Notes: generated by a model from the letters alone, not told the origin. Shown: positions 1 to 9,511, numbered from the stretch's first letter. The stretch: 64,000 bases of DNA from Lachnospiraceae bacterium (GCA_014804675.1 JAAUZH010000004.1:47265-111264); one strand, 5' to 3'. Numbers and translations are program-made.

Positions 1-2
1 CT

Positions 3-143
3 TCCATTGAGCTGAGCGCAGACGGACCCATTAAGCCGCCCTACAATGTATATTTTCAAGGAGGTCTTACCTGGCAGCATGGAAAATTCGGAATTCTAAA
101 AACTCTACAGGAAATGAAAAATTGTGGCTTAATCCGCCTTTAG
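3..143 (+). CDS. C-terminal end of an unidentified protein (cut by window edge)
   Basis: An open frame enters from the left edge and ends at a TAG, giving the last 46 residues of a protein that ends in ...KNCGLIRL. The piece contains PPYNVYFQGG and TWQHGKFG. I do not recognise the family and no function can be assigned. It is the only open frame through this stretch, and a promoter-like sequence follows it, so it is probably the end of the preceding transcription unit. Confidence 0.45.
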   Translation, partial: SIELSADGPIKPPYNVYFQGGLTWQHGKFGILKTLQEMKNCGLIRL

Positions 144-170
144 CTGTCGAAAAAAAAACAACAAAGTTTA

Positions 171-199
171 TATACAGAACTTTTTTCTTGTGCTAAAAT
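171..199 (+). promoter_or_regulatory. candidate sigma-A promoter for the DUF4321-radC-mre unit
   Basis: TATACA (-35, 4/6 match) is followed after exactly 17 bp by TAAAAT (-10, 5/6 match). It lies between the upstream stop codon and the DUF4321 start. It is the only convincing promoter upstream of the shape/division cluster in this window; expression of mre from it is inferred. Confidence 0.4.
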
Positions 200-313
200 A
201 AGGAAGTAGCTTTTGGAAAGCTGCATACAAAAGATTGTGACAGTGAAAGAATAAGGCACAAGATATATTGAGAAATCCAGGCGCCTGTTGGCATCTGGAA
301 TGTTGGAGGTACC

Positions 314-553
314 ATGAAAGGAAAAAATAACTGGGCCTGCTTTCTGATGATTTTGTCTGGTATTGTCATAGGCGGATTTATCGGAAGCCTGTTCCCTGAT
401 ACATTCTTAAATTACGGTCAGACCTTTGGTATGGATACACCCTTTGTATTGAATCTGGGAATACTGGTTCTTACCTTTGGATTAAATGTAAAAATCACAA
501 TGGCAAGCATTATCGGCATTGTGATTGCCATTATTATTTATCGGTTTTTATAA
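314..553 (+). CDS. DUF4321 small membrane protein
   Basis: This 79-residue protein has two or three hydrophobic stretches: about residues 8-28 with a GGFIGSLFP turn, 43-58, and a C-terminal segment from about 60. It matches the small DUF4321 membrane proteins found next to radC/mre genes in Clostridia. A GGAGG ribosome-binding site lies 5 nt before the ATG. Only 31 bp separate it from radC, so co-transcription is likely. The function of the family is unknown. Confidence 0.7.
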   Translation: MKGKNNWACFLMILSGIVIGGFIGSLFPDTFLNYGQTFGMDTPFVLNLGILVLTFGLNVKITMASIIGIVIAIIIYRFL

Positions 554-584
554 TTCCCGGCTTTTACGGAGAGCATAAAAGGGA

Positions 585-1280
585 ATGGAAATGGATAAGA
601 ACAAAGAAACGGTTTGTAAAATGGACATGCCTTATGAGCGCTTTATAAAGCTGGGGCCTGAAAGCTTGTCAGACAGAGAGCTGTTGGCCATTATCCTAAG
701 GACTGGCTCAAAGGGAGAAAACGCTATGGAGCTGGCAGGGCATGTGCTGGAGCTTGCCGGAGCGGATATGGGGCTTTTAGGGCTGCACCATATTGATATC
801 AGGCAGCTGCAAAGCATAAAGGGAATCGGAATTGTAAAAGCTGTTAAGATAAAGTGTATGGCAGAAGTGTCCAATCGGATTTCCATGACGAAGGCCAAAA
901 AGAATATTTGTTTTCAGTCGCCGGATACAGTGGCGGATTATTACATGGAAAAATTAAGGCATAAGGAAAAAGAACATGCCATGTTTTTGTATCTGGACAC
1001 AAAGGGACATCTGATCGAAGAGGTCTGTATGACCATTGGCAGCGCAAGAGAATCCGTAGTGTGCGTCAGGGATATTATGAGAAAGGCATTGTTAGTAAAT
1101 GCAACTTCTTTTATTATGCTTCACAACCATCCCAGCGGCGATTGTCATCCCAGCAGCGAGGATAAGCTGATTACACAAAAGCTGTTGAAGGCTTCTGCTT
1201 TGATGGATATGGATTTTTTAGACCATATTATTATCGGGGATAAAACATATTTAAGCTTTAAAGAGCAAAAACTTTTATAA
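585..1280 (+). CDS. radC: RadC family JAB/MPN-domain protein
   Basis: RadC homologue of normal size (231 aa). The N-terminal half has the helix-hairpin-helix region typical of RadC (LLAIILRTGSKG, IKGIGIVKAVKIK). The C-terminal half is the JAB1/MPN domain with the metal-binding motif HNHPSGD at residues 180-186 and a downstream Asp/Glu-rich turn. The old name (DNA repair protein) is not well supported; a metalloprotease or nuclease fold is known but the role is unclear. Position directly before mreBCD is conserved in many Firmicutes. A second ATG two codons in could also be used. Confidence 0.92.
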   Translation: MEMDKNKETVCKMDMPYERFIKLGPESLSDRELLAIILRTGSKGENAMELAGHVLELAGADMGLLGLHHIDIRQLQSIKGIGIVKAVKIKCMAEVSNRISMTKAKKNICFQSPDTVADYYMEKLRHKEKEHAMFLYLDTKGHLIEEVCMTIGSARESVVCVRDIMRKALLVNATSFIMLHNHPSGDCHPSSEDKLITQKLLKASALMDMDFLDHIIIGDKTYLSFKEQKLL

Positions 1281-1322
1281 CAAAGGAAATAGAAAAGGAA
1301 CCAAAAGGAAAGGAGAAGTACA

Positions 1323-2342
1323 ATGGCTTCAAGTGCATATGGTATCGATTTAGGTACTTGCAATATTAAAATTTTCGGAAAGGGAGAGGATTCGATTTTT
1401 ACATCCAAAAATATGATAGCAATCGAAAATAAAAATTATTTGTTTGCTTATGGCGATGATGCTTTTGATATGTATGAGAAAGCGCCAAGCAACATCCACA
1501 TTTCCTATCCTCTTTCCAACGGGGTGATTGCGGATATTAAGAATATGCAGACACTGATTAAATGTTATATTACAGATTTATGTAAGGGAAATGTAAAACC
1601 GGCAGATTATTTTATTGCAGTGCCTACCGATGTGACGGAAGTAGAGAAAAGGGCATTTTACGATTTGGTAAAAAATGCAAATGTGAAAGCAAAAAAAGTC
1701 ATGGTAGTGGAAAAGGCGGTGGCAGACGGCCTTGGACTTGATATTGACGTAAAGAATTCCCAGGGCGTTTTAGTAGTGGATATCGGTTTTGACACTACGG
1801 AAATTTCCATCTTATCCCTGGGAGGAATCGTGCTGAGCAAGCTGATTAAGGTTGGCGGACAGAAATTCGATGATGCCATCCGCAATATTGTAAGACGGGA
1901 ATACAATCTGATTATAGGAGGGAAGACAGCGGAAAAGGTAAAGATTTCCCTTGGCGAGATGGAAGAAAAAAATGCCGGCGCCATCGTGTATGGCAGGGAC
2001 ATTGTAACTGGCCTTCCGGTTGAGCGGGAAATTCCGGCAGATCTGGTTCATGAAGCTTTAAGAGAACACTTTGATGTAATCATAGACAATATCAAGGTTA
2101 TACTGGAAAGGACTCCGCCAGAGCTTGCGGCAGATATTTACAGACACGGTCTTTATGTAACCGGAGGCGCCTGTCAGGTAAACGGCCTGGCGGAGCTTTT
2201 GAGCAAAGGAACCGGCTTAAAGGTAAATATGGCGGAAAATCCAATTGAAAGTGTGGCAATCGGACTTTCCAAAATAATCAAGGACGAAAATTATCGTTCG
2301 GTAGCTTATTCCATTCAGGGCATGGGTAACGGAGGAAAGTAA
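1323..2342 (+). CDS. mreB: MreB-family rod-shape actin homologue (divergent)
   Basis: MreB forms membrane-associated filaments that organise the elongasome. The 339-aa length is normal and the protein opens with the first phosphate loop (YGIDLGTCNIKIFG). A late loop, YVTGGACQVNG, is also present. The second phosphate loop reads DIGFDTTE instead of the usual DIGGGTT, and the EPxAAAxG-type motif is replaced by EKAVADGLGLD, so nucleotide handling may be altered. The strong AAAGGAGA site fixes the start. Its stop overlaps the mreC start (TAATG), so the two are translationally coupled. Confidence 0.88.
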   Translation: MASSAYGIDLGTCNIKIFGKGEDSIFTSKNMIAIENKNYLFAYGDDAFDMYEKAPSNIHISYPLSNGVIADIKNMQTLIKCYITDLCKGNVKPADYFIAVPTDVTEVEKRAFYDLVKNANVKAKKVMVVEKAVADGLGLDIDVKNSQGVLVVDIGFDTTEISILSLGGIVLSKLIKVGGQKFDDAIRNIVRREYNLIIGGKTAEKVKISLGEMEEKNAGAIVYGRDIVTGLPVEREIPADLVHEALREHFDVIIDNIKVILERTPPELAADIYRHGLYVTGGACQVNGLAELLSKGTGLKVNMAENPIESVAIGLSKIIKDENYRSVAYSIQGMGNGGK

Positions 2343-3202
2343 TGAGACGGCGAAAAGCAAAGTTTACCATACCAAGTAAATATTTATTATTGCTTTTAAC
2401 CGCTTTTTGTGTCATTGTCATGGCAATTACCTTTACTACTGATTTTTTTGCAGGTCCCTTAAGCAGTCTGGCAGGATTTGTGATAGTGCCTTTTCAGAAA
2501 GGAATCAGCAGCGTAGGTTCATGGCTGACGGACCGCTCTGATGAGCTTGGACAGCTTAAGGATGTATTAAAGGAAAATAAAGAGCTTCAGGCTGAAATTG
2601 ACAGACTTACCATTGAAATCAATGGTCTGCAGCAGGACCGGTATGAATTAAGCAATTTAAGAGATTTGTACAGTCTGGATAATCAATACAGCGATTATGA
2701 AAAGATTGGAGCAAGAGTCATTGGAAAGGATGCCGGAAACTGGTTCAATACCTTTGTTCTGGACAAAGGAGAAAAAGACGGCATAGAAGTGGATATGAAC
2801 GTCATGGCAGGAAGCGGACTGGTAGGAAGAGTCATTGACGTAGGTCCCAACTGGTGTAAGGTCATTTCCATCATAGATGACAAATCCAATGTGAGCGGTA
2901 TGATTCTTTCCACCTCGGACCGGATGATCGTTTCCGGAGACTTAGAACTTATGAACAGCGGAATGATTCGTTTTTCACAGCTTTTAAACTCGGAAGGAAC
3001 GGTAAAGGAAGGGGATAAAGTAGTTACCTCCTATATCAGCAATAAATTTCTTCCGGGTATCTTAATTGGATACATAGGAGAAATCAATTCGGATGAGAAT
3101 AATCTGACTTGTTCGGGAACCATCATTCCAGCAGCGGATTTTGAGCATTTGGAAGAAGTTTTGATTATTTTAACAAAAAAGGATCAGATAGATGAAGAAT
3201 AA
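2342..3202 (+). CDS. mreC: Rod shape-determining protein MreC
   Basis: MreC (286 aa) is a bitopic elongasome protein that contacts PBP2 outside the membrane. A short basic N-terminus is followed by one membrane segment (about residues 14-36), a coiled coil (about 70-108, rich in K/E/L with the ELQAEIDRLTIEINGLQQ stretch) and the C-terminal double beta-barrel domain (GSGLVGRVIDVGPNWCKV... DDKSNVSGMI). The start overlaps the mreB stop by one base, and the end overlaps mreD by 11 bp. Confidence 0.93.
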   Translation: MRRRKAKFTIPSKYLLLLLTAFCVIVMAITFTTDFFAGPLSSLAGFVIVPFQKGISSVGSWLTDRSDELGQLKDVLKENKELQAEIDRLTIEINGLQQDRYELSNLRDLYSLDNQYSDYEKIGARVIGKDAGNWFNTFVLDKGEKDGIEVDMNVMAGSGLVGRVIDVGPNWCKVISIIDDKSNVSGMILSTSDRMIVSGDLELMNSGMIRFSQLLNSEGTVKEGDKVVTSYISNKFLPGILIGYIGEINSDENNLTCSGTIIPAADFEHLEEVLIILTKKDQIDEE

Positions 3203-3710
3203 TATCGTAATAGGAATTTTTGTCCTTGTTTGTTTCATTTTACAAAGTACAGTATTTCAGGCGCTATCCTTTGGCGGCATTGCACCAAATTTGTTAATCG
3301 TATTGACCGCAGCCTTTGGATTCATGCGTGGGAAGAAATGCGGTCTGTTAGTAGGCTTTTTTTCCGGACTGCTGGTGGATTTGTTTTTCGGGGAAGTGCT
3401 TTGCTTTTATGCACTGATTTATATGTATATCGGCTATGGGAATGGCATGTTTCGGCGCATTTTCTTTAAGGAGGATGTAAAGCTTCCTATGGTGCTGATT
3501 ACGGTTAGCGACCTTTTATATTGTATGGTCTGCTATCTGTTATTATTCCTATTGCGTACCAGATTTCATTTTCCCTATTATTTTATACATATTATCATTC
3601 CGGAAATTGTTTATACCATTGTTGTCACCATTGTACTGTATCCCCTGATTCTGTATGTAAACGGCAGGTTAGAGGGGAAAGACCAAAGGAGCGAACGAAG
3701 CTTTGTTTAG
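3192..3710 (+). CDS. mreD: Rod shape-determining protein MreD
   Basis: A 172-aa polytopic membrane protein with about five hydrophobic spans, starting within the end of mreC and ending within the start of the PBP2 gene. Short segments such as APNLLIVLTAAFGFMRGKKCG and the GFFSGLLVDLFFG turn are typical of MreD. It acts in the elongasome with MreC. Such overlaps on both sides suggest tight translational coupling of mreBCD-mrdA. Confidence 0.88.
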   Translation: MKNNIVIGIFVLVCFILQSTVFQALSFGGIAPNLLIVLTAAFGFMRGKKCGLLVGFFSGLLVDLFFGEVLCFYALIYMYIGYGNGMFRRIFFKEDVKLPMVLITVSDLLYCMVCYLLLFLLRTRFHFPYYFIHIIIPEIVYTIVVTIVLYPLILYVNGRLEGKDQRSERSFV

Positions 3711-6567
3711 AAATTTCAGAGAAGCATTTATTAATATGGTAACCTCCCGGTTATTTGTGCTCGTACTATTGTTTTTTGCTTTGGCGGGCATATTGATTCA
3801 GCGTATTTTTGTTCTGCAGATCGTGGAGGGAGAAGAAAAACAGGAGCAATTTCAGTTAAAAACAGACAAGACCATTTCCATTCCGGCTACCAGAGGAAAT
3901 ATTTATGATCGAAATGGAGAGCTGCTTGCTTACAATGAGCTTGCCTATTCAGTTACTTTTACGGACACACTGGAATCCAAAACCGGGAAAAATACCAGGC
4001 TGAACGAAACACTGTTAAAGCTCATCCGGATCATTGAAGAGAATGGAGACAGTATTGTAAATGACTTTAATATTATCGTAAATAGTGAAGGGGAATTTGA
4101 ATTTGCTGTTTCCGGCACGAAGCTCTTGCGATTTTTGGGGGATGTATTTGGAAAGGCAGACACCTCCAAGCTGGAATACGCACAAAAAACCGCAACTGCC
4201 AAAGAAGTAATCGACTATCTGGCAGGTTCTAAAAAATATGAAATCGGAGAATATGCAGATAAAGAGAAAAAGGATTTTCAGGTTGGGAAAGGATATACCA
4301 ATGAAGAGCTGTTAAAGCTGGTGACCCTTCGCTATGCTCTTGGACTGAATGTATATACCCAGTTCATTCCCACACTGGTGGCAGAGGATGTGTCCGATGA
4401 AACTGTGGCAGCGGTTATGGAAAATGAAGATTTGTTAGAAGGTGTGGAAATTGAAGAAACTACAATCCGGCGCTATGTGGACAGCGTATATTTTTCCCAC
4501 ATCCTGGGCTATACCGGAAAAATTTCGGAAGATGAGTATCAGGAGCTTTCCGCCCAAAACGAAGAATATACAAGGAATGATGTAGTAGGAAAAGCTGGAA
4601 TCGAACAGGTTATGGAGCTTTCCCTCCAGGGAAAGAGCGGTAAGCGGAATGTCTGTGTAGACAATCTTGGAAAAATTGTAGAGGTAAAAAGCCAGACAAA
4701 TCCGGTAGCGGGCAATGACCTGTATCTGACCATAGATAAAAACCTTCAAAAGGTAGTTTATTGTCTGCTGGAACAAAAGATAGCAGGTATCCTGGTGGAT
4801 AAAATTGCCAATGTGAAAGAATACATACCAAAAGAAAATGCCTCCGCTTCCGATATCATCATTCCAATAGATGACGTCTATTATGCCCTGATCAACAACA
4901 GCATTATTGATATCAGTCATTTTTCAGAAGAGAATGCCAAGGAAACAGAACAATCCGTTTATCAGGCATTTTTAACGAAACAGGAGCAGGTGATTGCCGG
5001 CATCAGGGAAGAGCTTACGAGTCTTTCCACCATATATGAAAGCCTGCCAACAGAGCAGCAGGCCTACCAGCTTTATATTGTTTCCATGTTGGAAGAAAAC
5101 GGTGTTTTGATAAAGGAGGAAATTGACAAGGAAAATGAAGTTTATCTGGGGTGGAAAAAAGAAAAGGTCAGCTTAAAGGAATATTTAACAGAATCCATTG
5201 CAAGAAACTGGATTGACATTACAAAGCTGAAGCTGGAATCCAAATATTCTGATGCGGACGAAGTCTATGAAAAGCTTCTTGATTATATCGAAGAGGACTT
5301 AAAAACCAATATGAAGTTCTTTAAGAAAGTATATAAATATATGATTCAGGAAAATTCCTTATCCGGAAGAGACGTATGTCTGCTTTTATTTGAGCAGAAG
5401 ATCATTGACGGTACCGATGAGGACAAAGAAGCAGTAAGCACCGGAAGGATTTCCCCTTACACTTTTATGCTGGATAAAATTAAAAATCTGGATATCACTC
5501 CGGCACAGTTAGCTTTGGATCCTTGTTCCGGTTCCATGGTAGTCACAAATGTAAATACCGGCCAGGTGCTTGCCCTTGTTTCTTACCCCAGCTATGATAA
5601 TAACCGCCTTGCCAATACGATAGATGCAGAGTATTATGCACAGATTTATAATGACTTGTCCAATCCCATGTGGGATTATGCAACCCAGCAGCTTTCTGCT
5701 CCCGGTTCTACCTATAAGATGATTACCTCCGTAGCAGCTTTAGAGGAGGGCGTTGTGGGAAGAGGGGAGACTGTCAATTGCCTTGGCACATGGGATACCC
5801 TTTCCAGTACAAGGCCGCCCAAATGCTGGATTTCTCCCGGAAGGCATGGGGCTTTGAATATAGAAGGCGCAATTGAAAATTCCTGCAACTATTTCTTTTA
5901 TGAAATGGGATACAGGCTCAGCCGGCTAAATGGCAATTATGACAGCGATACAGGACTGTTGAAGCTTAGGAAATATTCAGAGATGTTCGGGCTGTCCGAC
6001 AAATCCGGTGTGGAAATTCCGGAAGAGGCTCCAAGCATTTCCAATCAGGATTCCGTTCGTTCCGCTATCGGGCAGGGGAATAACAACTATTCCACCGCAG
6101 GGCTTGTCCGTTATGTAACAACAGTAGCCAATAGCGGCACCTGTTATAATTTAAGCCTGTTGGACAAGCTGACGGATTCCAACGGAAATCTCATTGAAGA
6201 TTTTTCACCGGAAATCAGAAATAAAGTGGATATTTCCCAGAGTACCTGGAATGCAGTTCATACGGGCATGAGAAAGGTAATTGAAGCTAAGAGCTACTTT
6301 CAGGATATGACTGTTTCTGTGGCAGGAAAAACCGGTACGGCGCAGTTTATTACTTCCCGTCCGAACCATGCGTTGTTTGTATGCTATGCGCCCTATGAAA
6401 ATCCGGAAATTGCAATTGCCACCCGTATTGTTTACGGCTATGCTGCAGATAATGCAGGTCAGGTAACCGCCGATGTGATTAAATATTACTTCGGACTGGA
6501 AAAGGAAGAAGATCTCCTGACTGGTACGGCAGAGGAAAATACGGCAGTGAATTCCAGAGAGCAATAA
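3703..6567 (+). CDS. mrdA: Penicillin-binding protein 2 (class B transpeptidase), unusually long
   Basis: Elongation-specific D,D-transpeptidase that works with RodA. Residues about 14-35 form the membrane anchor. The dimerisation domain follows (ATRGNIYDRNGELLA at about 64-78). The transpeptidase domain carries the active-site triads STYK (Ser669-Lys672), SCN (727-729) and KTG (876-878). Between the dimerisation region and the catalytic domain, about residues 365-620 form a long, charged, mainly helical insert, making the protein 954 aa instead of the usual 600-750. The start is TTG with an AAAGGAG site 11 nt upstream, overlapping the mreD stop. Confidence 0.92.
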   Translation: MFRNFREAFINMVTSRLFVLVLLFFALAGILIQRIFVLQIVEGEEKQEQFQLKTDKTISIPATRGNIYDRNGELLAYNELAYSVTFTDTLESKTGKNTRLNETLLKLIRIIEENGDSIVNDFNIIVNSEGEFEFAVSGTKLLRFLGDVFGKADTSKLEYAQKTATAKEVIDYLAGSKKYEIGEYADKEKKDFQVGKGYTNEELLKLVTLRYALGLNVYTQFIPTLVAEDVSDETVAAVMENEDLLEGVEIEETTIRRYVDSVYFSHILGYTGKISEDEYQELSAQNEEYTRNDVVGKAGIEQVMELSLQGKSGKRNVCVDNLGKIVEVKSQTNPVAGNDLYLTIDKNLQKVVYCLLEQKIAGILVDKIANVKEYIPKENASASDIIIPIDDVYYALINNSIIDISHFSEENAKETEQSVYQAFLTKQEQVIAGIREELTSLSTIYESLPTEQQAYQLYIVSMLEENGVLIKEEIDKENEVYLGWKKEKVSLKEYLTESIARNWIDITKLKLESKYSDADEVYEKLLDYIEEDLKTNMKFFKKVYKYMIQENSLSGRDVCLLLFEQKIIDGTDEDKEAVSTGRISPYTFMLDKIKNLDITPAQLALDPCSGSMVVTNVNTGQVLALVSYPSYDNNRLANTIDAEYYAQIYNDLSNPMWDYATQQLSAPGSTYKMITSVAALEEGVVGRGETVNCLGTWDTLSSTRPPKCWISPGRHGALNIEGAIENSCNYFFYEMGYRLSRLNGNYDSDTGLLKLRKYSEMFGLSDKSGVEIPEEAPSISNQDSVRSAIGQGNNNYSTAGLVRYVTTVANSGTCYNLSLLDKLTDSNGNLIEDFSPEIRNKVDISQSTWNAVHTGMRKVIEAKSYFQDMTVSVAGKTGTAQFITSRPNHALFVCYAPYENPEIAIATRIVYGYAADNAGQVTADVIKYYFGLEKEEDLLTGTAEENTAVNSREQ

Positions 6568-6588
6568 GAAAAAGAAGAAGGTGCATCA

Positions 6589-7266
6589 ATGACCAATTAT
6601 GTAAATATCAAAAGCTTTCCCCATGGCTTGAAGGTGTTTTTGGACGAACAGGCAGCGTTTGATGACCTGTTAAAGGAAATCGGGGCAAAGTTTAAGGATT
6701 CGGAAAAATTTTTTAAAAATATGAAAATAGCCATTACCTTTGAAGGCAGAGCCCTTTCTGACCAGGAAGAACGGCAGATCATTGAGGCAATCGTCAGTGT
6801 CTGCGATATCCAGATTGCCTGTATAGTAGGAAAGGATCAGGAAACAGAGCACACCTTTTTAAAGGCTGTTACTCAGATGGAATATGAAGAGGCTGAAAAT
6901 ACAGGACAGTTTTATAAAGGCACTTTAAAGGACGGGCAACTGCTGGAAACAGAAAAGAGCATAGTGATTCTGGGAGATGTTTATCCCAATGCTTCCATTA
7001 TTTCCAAAAAAAATATTGTTATATTAGGCGGTTTATACGGTAAGGCCTATGCAGGTGCAAACGGAGCAAATCACTTCGTGGCAGCGCTGGATATGGCGCC
7101 TCAGCAGCTCCGTATCGGGGACTTGAAGGGGCAGATTACCGAAAAACAAAATAGATGGCTGATCAAGCCGAAACACATACCAAAGATTGCATATGTAAAA
7201 GAAAACCGGATTGTGTTTGAAGACATAAAATTTACGGAAGAATTACTAAATGCTTTGGTTTTTTAA
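6589..7266 (+). CDS. minC: Septum site-determining protein MinC
   Basis: MinC blocks FtsZ assembly away from mid-cell and is brought to the membrane by MinD. The 225-aa protein has a variable N-terminal domain (about 1-105) and the diagnostic C-terminal right-handed beta-helix: ILGDVYPNASIISKKNIVILGG followed by GKAYAGANGA and a LRIGD-type turn. It starts 21 bp after mrdA and precedes minD, the usual minCDE order. Confidence 0.92.
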   Translation: MTNYVNIKSFPHGLKVFLDEQAAFDDLLKEIGAKFKDSEKFFKNMKIAITFEGRALSDQEERQIIEAIVSVCDIQIACIVGKDQETEHTFLKAVTQMEYEEAENTGQFYKGTLKDGQLLETEKSIVILGDVYPNASIISKKNIVILGGLYGKAYAGANGANHFVAALDMAPQQLRIGDLKGQITEKQNRWLIKPKHIPKIAYVKENRIVFEDIKFTEELLNALVF

Positions 7267-7355
7267 AACAGAATAAGAAAACCGGATTTAGGGGACAAAT
7301 ATTTCATCATCATTTTAAGGTTCCGGCAGGAAGCGGAACAGTAAGGAGGAAAAAC

Positions 7356-8147
7356 ATGAGTGAAGTAATTGTCATCACATCAGGAAAAGGCGGTGTAGGA
7401 AAAACTACTACAAGCGCAAACATCGGTACGGGACTGGCCTATTTGGACCAAAAGGTAGTATTGATCGACACGGATATAGGGCTTCGGAACCTGGACGTGG
7501 TCATGGGACTGGAGAACCGAATCGTCTACAATCTGGTAGACGTAGTGGAAGGTAACTGTCGGTTAAAGCAGGCATTGATTCGTGACAAACGATATCCCAA
7601 TCTGTATTTGCTGCCATCTGCCCAGACAAGAGATAAGACAGCGGTAAATCCGGAACAAATGAGAAAGCTTACGGCACTGCTTAGAGAGCAGTTTGATTAT
7701 GTCATCCTAGACTGTCCGGCAGGAATCGAAAGAGGATTCCAAAATGCCATTGCAGGAGCGGACAGAGCAATTGTAGTAACCACACCGGAAGTATCTGCTA
7801 TCCGGGATGCAGACCGGATTATCGGTTTGCTAAATGCCTATGAATTTGGCAAGATTGATTTAGTAGTAAACAGGCTCCGCCAGGATATGATCCGAAGGGG
7901 CGATATGATGAGCATGGAAGATGTGGAGGATATTTTATCTGTTTCACTGCTGGGAGCGGTATACGATGATGAAAATGTAGTCATTGCCACCAATCATGGC
8001 GAGCCGTTAGTCTGCGGCACGACTTTGGCAGGAAGGGCTTATATGAACATCTGCCGGCGCATATTAGGTGAAGAGGTTCCTATCATTGATTTGGAAAGAG
8101 AAAAATCCATCTGGTTTCGTTTTGGTGGAATATTTCAAAAAAATTAG
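7356..8147 (+). CDS. minD: Septum site-determining ATPase MinD
   Basis: Membrane-cycling ATPase of the ParA/MinD family (263 aa). The deviant Walker A motif GKGGVGKTT is at residues 10-18, the switch DTDIGLRNLD follows, and DCPAGIERGF is the Walker B region. The last residues (EREKSIWFRFGGIFQKN) form the amphipathic membrane-targeting helix. It recruits MinC and is stimulated by MinE, encoded 12 bp downstream. An AAGGAGG site precedes the ATG. Confidence 0.95.
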   Translation: MSEVIVITSGKGGVGKTTTSANIGTGLAYLDQKVVLIDTDIGLRNLDVVMGLENRIVYNLVDVVEGNCRLKQALIRDKRYPNLYLLPSAQTRDKTAVNPEQMRKLTALLREQFDYVILDCPAGIERGFQNAIAGADRAIVVTTPEVSAIRDADRIIGLLNAYEFGKIDLVVNRLRQDMIRRGDMMSMEDVEDILSVSLLGAVYDDENVVIATNHGEPLVCGTTLAGRAYMNICRRILGEEVPIIDLEREKSIWFRFGGIFQKN

Positions 8148-8159
8148 GAGGGAGCCGTC

Positions 8160-8378
8160 ATGAAAAGTTTGTTACATATATTTAAAAAGAAAAGTTCCGG
8201 TGATATAGCAAAGGATCGGCTGAAAATCCTTCTGATTTCTGACAGAATCAACTGTACGCCGGAAACTATGGAGTATATTAAAAGGGATATTGCAAGGGTG
8301 ATTTCCAAATATATGCAGATTGATATCAATAAAATGGAAGTACAGGTCAGCAAACGAAAAATAAACGTATTTTGGTGA
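8160..8378 (+). CDS. minE: Cell division topological specificity factor MinE
   Basis: Short MinE (72 aa; E. coli 88 aa). Residues 1-12 resemble the membrane-binding/anti-MinCD segment, and the region SGDIAKDRLKILLISDR is the conserved MinD-contact strand. The C-terminal dimer domain is cut short, ending KRKINVFW. It sits directly after minD and only 4 bp before rodA. A Min oscillator of the minCDE type is therefore encoded here, rather than the DivIVA/MinJ type alone. Confidence 0.9.
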   Translation: MKSLLHIFKKKSSGDIAKDRLKILLISDRINCTPETMEYIKRDIARVISKYMQIDINKMEVQVSKRKINVFW

Positions 8379-8382
8379 TAAC

Positions 8383-9495
8383 ATGTTAAAAAGATACCGG
8401 GTTAGAGATTATGATTTTAAATTAGTGATCCTGATGGCTGCCATTACCATTCTTGGAATTCTGGTAATCGGCAGCGCCCAGGAAAGTGTACAGAGCAAGC
8501 AGATTATGGGATTTGTGGTAGGATTGTTCCTAATGGTGGTAATATCCTTATTTGACTATAGTTTTTTCCTGCAGTTTTATTGGATATTATATGGATTTAA
8601 TCTGCTGCTTCTGGTTTTGGTCCGCTATATGGGGAATAAAGCCGGGGGCGCTACCAGATGGGTCACCATAGCCGGAATCAAATTTCAACCTTCGGAAATG
8701 ACAAAAATACTATTGATTTTATTTTTTGCACAGTATATCATGAAATATAGGGAAAAGCTGAATACCTTTAAGATTTTGATAAGTACTGTGGTGCTGGTGG
8801 TTGTGCCGTTATATTTGGTCTATAAACAGCCGGACATGTCTACAACTATCATGATAGCTGTATTGTTTTGCATTTTGCTGTTTATTGGCGGATTAAGCTA
8901 TAAGATCATTGGGGGCATACTGGCAGTAGTAGTTCCCCTTGCCGTTATTTTTCTGGTCATCATATTGCAGCCGGAGCAGAATCTGATTGAGGATTATCAA
9001 CAGACCCGTATTCTTGCATGGCTGCAGCCGGATGAATATAAAAATGACGAAGGATATCAGCAGGAAAATTCCAAAATGGCAATCGGCTCAGGCCAGCTTT
9101 TTGGAAAGGGTTATAAAAACAATGAAGTGGGTTCCGTCAAAAATGGCAATTTTATTTCTGAGCCTCAGACAGATTTTATTTTTGCCATAGTGGGAGAAGA
9201 GCTTGGTTTTCTGGGGGGCTGCACCGTTATCGTGCTGCTGACTCTGATTGCCATTGAATGCGTGTTAATTGCTAAAAAGGCAAAGGATCTGGCCGGTACG
9301 TTGATATGCACCGGTATGGCTACCATTGTGGGAATTCAAAGCTTTATGAATATTGCCGTTGCAACGGGCCTTATGCCCAATACGGGAATTCCACTTCCTT
9401 TCGTAAGCTATGGTTTGACCTCTTTAGTCAGTCTCTATATCGGAATGGGATTTGTCCTGAATGTAGGATTACAGGGAATTCGAAAATACAGTTAG
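8383..9495 (+). CDS. rodA: FtsW/RodA/SpoVE family peptidoglycan glycosyltransferase (RodA-like)
   Basis: SEDS-family polymerase (370 aa, about ten membrane segments). Family marks include QPSEMTKI near residue 103, KQPDMSTT at about 147-154, and IPLPFVSYGLTSL near the end. It polymerises lipid II and works with a class B PBP, here the upstream mrdA product. Because it follows mreBCD-mrdA-minCDE without its own promoter, RodA is a better assignment than FtsW, although sequence alone does not separate the two. Confidence 0.88.
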   Translation: MLKRYRVRDYDFKLVILMAAITILGILVIGSAQESVQSKQIMGFVVGLFLMVVISLFDYSFFLQFYWILYGFNLLLLVLVRYMGNKAGGATRWVTIAGIKFQPSEMTKILLILFFAQYIMKYREKLNTFKILISTVVLVVVPLYLVYKQPDMSTTIMIAVLFCILLFIGGLSYKIIGGILAVVVPLAVIFLVIILQPEQNLIEDYQQTRILAWLQPDEYKNDEGYQQENSKMAIGSGQLFGKGYKNNEVGSVKNGNFISEPQTDFIFAIVGEELGFLGGCTVIVLLTLIAIECVLIAKKAKDLAGTLICTGMATIVGIQSFMNIAVATGLMPNTGIPLPFVSYGLTSLVSLYIGMGFVLNVGLQGIRKYS

Positions 9496-9511
9496 TTGAG
9501 GAGAGAGGTAT

